The notes beneath the pieces were generated by a model. The model saw only the letters and a program-made list of their open reading frames with translations. It made no database searches and was not told where the DNA came from. Shown in pieces: positions 60,850 through 64,000 of a DNA stretch of 64,000 nucleotides (the first letter of the stretch is position 1; each line of letters starts with the position of its first letter). Source of the stretch: Oscillospiraceae bacterium (GTDB lineage Bacteria; Bacillota; Clostridia; Oscillospirales; Ruminococcaceae); contig JAFTXQ010000013.1 in NCBI GenBank assembly GCA_017461565.1, positions 1 to 64,000 on the forward strand, in the 5' to 3' direction. The position numbers were made by a program, and so were the translations under genes.

Positions 60850-60950
60850 ACCGCCTACTGCGTTAAAGCTCCTTGACGGGCACAAAGCCCGCCTGCGTCG
60901 CTTTGCCTTGTATGCGATGATCTATCTTAAAAAGTCTAACGCAGCCTCAA
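60850..60950 (-). repeat. Candidate small inverted-repeat element (MITE-like) in the ribU leader
   Basis: About 90 bp bounded by the exact inverted repeat CTGCGTTA (60858-60865) and TAACGCAG (60937-60944). Inside is a short stem GACGGGC/GCCCGCC. It lies between the ribU promoter and the FMN aptamer and has no coding content. Element status is inference from shape. Confidence 0.5.
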
Positions 60951-61003
60951 TGAACCACTGTCCACTGAAATATAATAAATTATGACCTTATAGCCACTGC
61001 TAC

Positions 61004-61032
61004 ATTATATACCTATCTCTGTATTTTGTCAA
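61004..61032 (-). promoter_or_regulatory. Promoter of the FMN riboswitch-ribU transcript
   Basis: Exact consensus on the minus strand: TTGACA (61032-61027), 17 nt, TATAAT (61009-61004). It starts 10 bp after the yicC stop. A lone TATAAT at 60834-60829, nearer to the aptamer, lacks a -35. Confidence 0.85.
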
Positions 61033-61041
61033 TAGAATATT

Positions 61042-61920
61042 TTACTCAATATTCTGTATCTGTTCACGGATCTTTTCTATCTCGCTCTTCTGGTCCACTA
61101 CTATCCTTGTTACCTCGATATCCTGTACCTTGCTGCCGATGGTATTGGTCTCACGGTTCATTTCCTGCACAAGGAAGTCCAGCTTTCTGCCTATCGCCTC
61201 GCTGCCGTCAAGCATGGTGCGGAACTGTGCGATATGGCTGCGCAGTCTTACCGTTTCCTCATCAACGGCGGTCTTTTCGGAGAATATGCCCGCCTCAAGC
61301 AGGATACGGCTCTCGTCGATATTTGCGTTGTTCAGCACCTCGCACATCTTGTCATACAGCTTCTTGCGATAGTCCTCAACGATAACTGGAGCACGCTCCT
61401 CCACGATGCCGACCCAGCCCTCGATAGTGGAAAGCCTCGAGAGGATGTCCGCCTTCATACGCTCACCCTCGGTTTCACGCATGGCAATGAACTTATCAAG
61501 CGCAGTTTCAGCCACGGACTTAACATCAGCCCATATCTGCTCCTCGTCCGCCTCGGTCTTTACAACAGTGAACGCATCGGGGATACGCATAACATGGGAA
61601 AGTGAAAGATCATCGTTCAGGCTGAACTCATCCTTCACTGAGCGCAACGCTTCTATGTAGTCCTTCACAACTTCCTTATTGATGGAGATCTTCTCATCGG
61701 GGGCGTCAACATTGTAAACAAGCACCGAAACCTCCACCTTGCCACGGTTTATCTTACCGTTGAGCAGCGTCTTGAGCTTCTCCTCAAGGAATCCCAGACT
61801 GCGTGGGATACGGCAGCCAAACTCGTAGTATCGGTGGTTTACGGCACGTATCTCAACAGTGATATCACGTCCGTTAAGTATCTCGTGGCCTCTGCCGAAG
61901 CCTGTCATGCTTCTGATCAT
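61042..61920 (-). CDS. yicC: YicC/YloC family endoribonuclease
   Basis: 292 residues. N-terminal MIRSMTGFGRG and the AVNHRYYEFGCRIPRSL block define the family; the C-terminal half has IGRKLDFLVQEMNRETNTIGSK and ends VVDQKSEIEKIREQIQNIE. Members act as endoribonucleases in RNA turnover. GAAAGGATCG before the ATG. gmk and rpoZ, its common partners, are not next to it. Confidence 0.93.
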   Translation of the reverse strand: MIRSMTGFGRGHEILNGRDITVEIRAVNHRYYEFGCRIPRSLGFLEEKLKTLLNGKINRGKVEVSVLVYNVDAPDEKISINKEVVKDYIEALRSVKDEFSLNDDLSLSHVMRIPDAFTVVKTEADEEQIWADVKSVAETALDKFIAMRETEGERMKADILSRLSTIEGWVGIVEERAPVIVEDYRKKLYDKMCEVLNNANIDESRILLEAGIFSEKTAVDEETVRLRSHIAQFRTMLDGSEAIGRKLDFLVQEMNRETNTIGSKVQDIEVTRIVVDQKSEIEKIREQIQNIE

Positions 61921-61949
61921 AATTATGCGATCCTTTCAAAAATCTGAAG

Positions 61950-63212
61950 TTATTTTATAAGTCCCTTATCCATCATGGACTGTGCTGCAAGCATCACACC
62001 TGCCTTGCCGGTGGGGAATGTAAGCCCTCCCTGGAGCCATACCGCATACGGCTCTCTCAAAGGAGCGTCCGCAGAAAGCTCCAGCGAGCTTCCCATAGTA
62101 AATGCGCCTGCTGCCATGATGACCTTACTCTCATAGCCGGGCATATCCCACGGCTCGGGGGCTGCGAAGCTGTCCACAGGCGAGCCGCCCTGTATTCCCT
62201 GACAGAATGCGATAAGCTGCTCCTCACCGCCAAGCTTCAGCGAGGTAATGATATCCGTGCGTAGCTCGTTGTAACGTGGGAAGCACTCATATCCGAGTAT
62301 CTCGAACAGTGCCGAAGCAAACACCGCAGTTTTAAGCGCTCCGCAGATAGCCTCGGGCGCATGGAATATACCGAGGTACATACCACGCAGCTGGTCAAGG
62401 CTTGCGCCCACCTCCTTGCCGGTGCCGGGAGTGGTCAGCCTGTAAGCGCACTGCTCAACATAGTCGGCACGTCCTGCGATATAGCCTCCTGTTTCCGCAA
62501 TACCTCCGCCGAGGTTCTTGATAAGGCTGCCGATAATAAGGTCAGCACCCACCGCCAGAGGCTCATGCTCCTCTACAAGCTCGCCGTAGCAGTTATCCAC
62601 CATGATACAGCAATCCTTATTTACGCTGCGCACAGCCTCAACTATCTTACCGATAACATCGATCGTAAATGAAGGGCGCAGCGAATATCCTCTTGAACGC
62701 TGGATATAAGCCACCTTACAGCCTGCCGCCTTAGCTTTGATAGCCTCGTAATCGGGGGTACCGTCGGCAAGCAGATCCACCTGATCGTATTTAACGCCGA
62801 AATCCTTGAGCGAGCCTATACCGTCGCCGTTTATCACGCCCTGAATGGTATCGTAAGGCTCGCCAGTCAGCGCAAGCAGCGTGTCGCCTGTGCGAAGCAC
62901 ACCGAACAAAGCTGTGGTGATAGCGTGTGTGCCGTTCACAAAATTATGTCGCACCAGTGCGTCCTCAGCACCCAGTATCTGCGCAAAAACTGCGTCCAGC
63001 TTGTCCCTGCCGTCATCACCGTAGCCGTAGCCGTTAGTACCCTTCATGTGGATATCGCTGATACGGTTGTCGATAAAGGCCTTAAGCACCTTCTGTCCAT
63101 TGTGATCCGCAAGCCTGTCAAGTCTTGCAAACTGTTCTGCACAAAGCTCCAGCGCCTTTGCCTCTGCCGCTTTCAGGGCAGGAGAAAACTCAAACATATC
63201 TGATAATTCCAT
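61950..63212 (-). CDS. Methionine gamma-lyase family protein (YnbB, former 'aluminium resistance protein')
   Basis: PLP-dependent fold-type I lyase of 420 residues: ISDIHMKGTNGYGYGDDGRDKLD, ALVRHNFVNGTHAITTALFG, DNCYGELVEEHEP and the PLP-lysine region IIGSLIKNLGGGIAETGGYIAG. The family resembles cystathionine gamma-synthase enzymes, but the natural substrate is not established. AAAGGTCATAAAA before the ATG. It is 29 bp upstream of yicC on the same strand, so the two may be cotranscribed. Confidence 0.9.
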   Translation of the reverse strand: MELSDMFEFSPALKAAEAKALELCAEQFARLDRLADHNGQKVLKAFIDNRISDIHMKGTNGYGYGDDGRDKLDAVFAQILGAEDALVRHNFVNGTHAITTALFGVLRTGDTLLALTGEPYDTIQGVINGDGIGSLKDFGVKYDQVDLLADGTPDYEAIKAKAAGCKVAYIQRSRGYSLRPSFTIDVIGKIVEAVRSVNKDCCIMVDNCYGELVEEHEPLAVGADLIIGSLIKNLGGGIAETGGYIAGRADYVEQCAYRLTTPGTGKEVGASLDQLRGMYLGIFHAPEAICGALKTAVFASALFEILGYECFPRYNELRTDIITSLKLGGEEQLIAFCQGIQGGSPVDSFAAPEPWDMPGYESKVIMAAGAFTMGSSLELSADAPLREPYAVWLQGGLTFPTGKAGVMLAAQSMMDKGLIK

Positions 63213-63463
63213 TTTTATGACCTTTCTATTTTACGGACGTACCGTCCGAAATAATATCTGAAATGTACAATACACTCTAATATATAATGATACACTTTTT
63301 TTCACGAACTGTCAACTGTTTTACATGATACGACAAAAAAATCGGAGATAGGACACAAAGCTCCGTCACCAAATATCATCATCGGCATAATATGTACTAT
63401 GAAACGGAAGCTTCAACGGGAAGCCGAGGTTTCTGAAAGAAATTTTCTAAGGAGGACATCATT

Positions 63464-63601
63464 ATGTCATGCTTCAACTTTGGTGGTAACAACTGCTGCT
63501 GGATCATCATCCTCATTCTCCTGTTCTGCTGCTGCGGTAACGGCAACAACAGCGGCTGCGACAATGGCTGCGGCAACAACGGCTGCAATCCCTGCTGCTG
63601 A
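63464..63601 (+). CDS. Cysteine-rich membrane micropeptide (45 residues, 11 Cys)
   Basis: Sequence pattern: MSCFNFGGNNCC, a hydrophobic segment WIIILILLF, then CCCGNGNNSGCDNGCGNNGC and NPCC. Eleven of 45 residues are Cys. It recalls the small proteins annotated in Clostridia as 'chorion class high-cysteine' proteins, which share a WIIILILL core and Cys/Gly/Asn tail; the name has no functional meaning. Very strong binding site AAGGAGGACATC before the ATG, and its own terminator. Metal or redox binding at the membrane, or a spore-related role, is speculative. Confidence 0.82.
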   Translation: MSCFNFGGNNCCWIIILILLFCCCGNGNNSGCDNGCGNNGCNPCC

Positions 63602-63626
63602 TACCTAATCCGAAACAAACAACGGC

Positions 63627-63660
63627 AGGCCTCCCCATTCGGGGAGGCTTTTGCTTTTTT
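63627..63660 (+). terminator. Terminator of the Cys-rich peptide gene
   Basis: Stem GCCTCCCC / GGGGAGGC followed by TTTTGCTTTTTT. Confidence 0.93.
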
Positions 63661-63705
63661 CGTCAGTACCACAAATCACCGAAAACAAAAAAATGTCATA
63701 ATCTC

Positions 63706-63735
63706 TTGACTAATTATATTATTATATGTTATAAT
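63706..63735 (+). promoter_or_regulatory. Promoter of the terminal lipoprotein gene
   Basis: TTGACT (63706-63711), 18 nt, TATAAT (63730-63735). A second TATAAT-like box lies at about 63850-63860 without a good -35. Confidence 0.75.
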
Positions 63736-63846
63736 AAAACAGCTTTTGTTTCAATTGCTGTCGCAATTGCGCTGTTTTATTGAAAAATATCCTCCGTCTG
63801 CTCACGCAGACAACGGCTATGCCGTTTCGCAGAGCATCCGCTCTGC
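63734..63846 (+). repeat. Chain of four hairpins in the lipoprotein leader
   Basis: In order: AAAACAGC / GCTGTTTT enclosing CAATTGCtgtcGCAATTG; GTCTGCtcacGCAGAC; AACGGCtatGCCGTT; GCAGAGCatcCGCTCTGC. All stems are perfect. They stand between promoter and start codon. They may be an RNA regulatory leader or stacked palindromic repeats. Confidence 0.7.
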
Positions 63847-63919
63847 GGATATATTATAATAAGCGAAATCATAAAATGGGGCTTTATGGGTAAGTTCCGG
63901 AAAGAAAGGTAGAAAAAAC

Positions 63920-64000
63920 ATGAAAAAGTTACTTAAATCAATTGCAGCTGCCGCTATGCTGGTAGTTATGTGCGCAGGTTGCAGCGGCGTTAAGCCCAAC
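63920..64000 (+). CDS. Lipoprotein, N-terminal fragment at window edge
   Basis: 27 residues are visible: MKKLLKSIAAAAMLVVMCAGC followed by SGVKPN. This is a classic type II signal peptide with lipobox MCAGC. The rest is outside the window, so function is unknown; a solute-binding protein or peptidyl-prolyl isomerase are common guesses. Binding site AAAGGT 11 nt before the ATG. Confidence 0.8.
   Translation, partial: MKKLLKSIAAAAMLVVMCAGCSGVKPN

Noticed and set aside
1-64000. CRISPR array, transposase, integrase or prophage genes
   Set aside because: No regularly spaced direct repeats and no recognisable recombinase or phage structural protein in either strand.

Overview
The window looks like chromosome from a Gram-positive anaerobe of the Clostridia, most likely a Ruminococcus or close relative in the Oscillospiraceae. 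The reasons are the hrcA-grpE-dnaK order with a CIRCE operator, the rnj-gdpP-rplI-dnaB-tilS cluster, strong GGAGG-type ribosome binding sites with frequent GTG and TTG starts, two secreted GH5 endoglucanases, a GH27 alpha-galactosidase and an L-rhamnose/fucose kinase-aldolase pair. Sporulation and germination genes (spoIVB and a gerA-type operon) mark it as a member, or a recent descendant, of an endospore-forming lineage. The species call is inference.

Layout. 0-3 kb: heat-shock operon hrcA-grpE-dnaK, leftward, dnaK cut by the window edge. 3-10.6 kb: Fe-S aldo/keto reductase, ClpC-type AAA+ unfoldase, small membrane protein, tRNA-Leu(CAA), D,D-carboxypeptidase coupled to rlmH, metallophosphoesterase coupled to a PC4-like ssDNA-binding protein. 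10.7-17.9 kb: leftward rnj-gdpP-rplI-dnaB-tilS, apparently from one strong promoter with a ~200-nt leader. 18-20.9 kb: spoIVB, then a DUF3343 protein coupled to a class V aminotransferase. 20.9-23.2 kb: aldolase and kinase of 6-deoxyhexose catabolism. 23.3-28.5 kb: an operon of a degenerate SF2/SNF2-like protein and a 1019-residue sacsin/Hsp90-type GHKL ATPase. 28.6-31.3 kb: rpsO and pnp. 31.4-33.5 kb: a CPBP protease with two XRE regulators that carry Gly-pentad repeats. 33.6-39.7 kb: HExxH and HEYGH membrane proteins, GH27, GtrA, a YdjI-like SPFH protein, and tRNA-Pro(TGG) followed directly by a TIR-like/membrane fusion gene. 39.8-43.6 kb: EAL phosphodiesterase, YjfB-like peptide, L10 leader with rplJ-rplL. 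43.6-51.5 kb: sbcD-sbcC, a heterodimeric ABC exporter and a 44-codon gene. 51.6-57.5 kb: tandem GH5 genes diverging from gerKA-gerKB-gerKC. 57.5-64 kb: chemoreceptor, DUF5662 protein, FMN-riboswitch-controlled ribU, yicC, ynbB-like lyase, a Cys-rich micropeptide and the start of a lipoprotein gene.

Most of the window is housekeeping. Promoters are unusually legible: many are TTGACA-17-TATAAT or one base away, and nearly every transcription unit ends in a clear hairpin plus T-run. The parts that standard annotation explains least are the SF2-like/GHKL operon (23.4-28.5 kb), the TIR-like membrane protein beside tRNA-Pro (38.8-39.7 kb), the pentad-repeat XRE pair (32.1-33.5 kb), the in-frame stop at the start of spoIVB, and the chain of hairpins in front of the last gene. 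No CRISPR array, integrase, transposase or prophage gene was seen.
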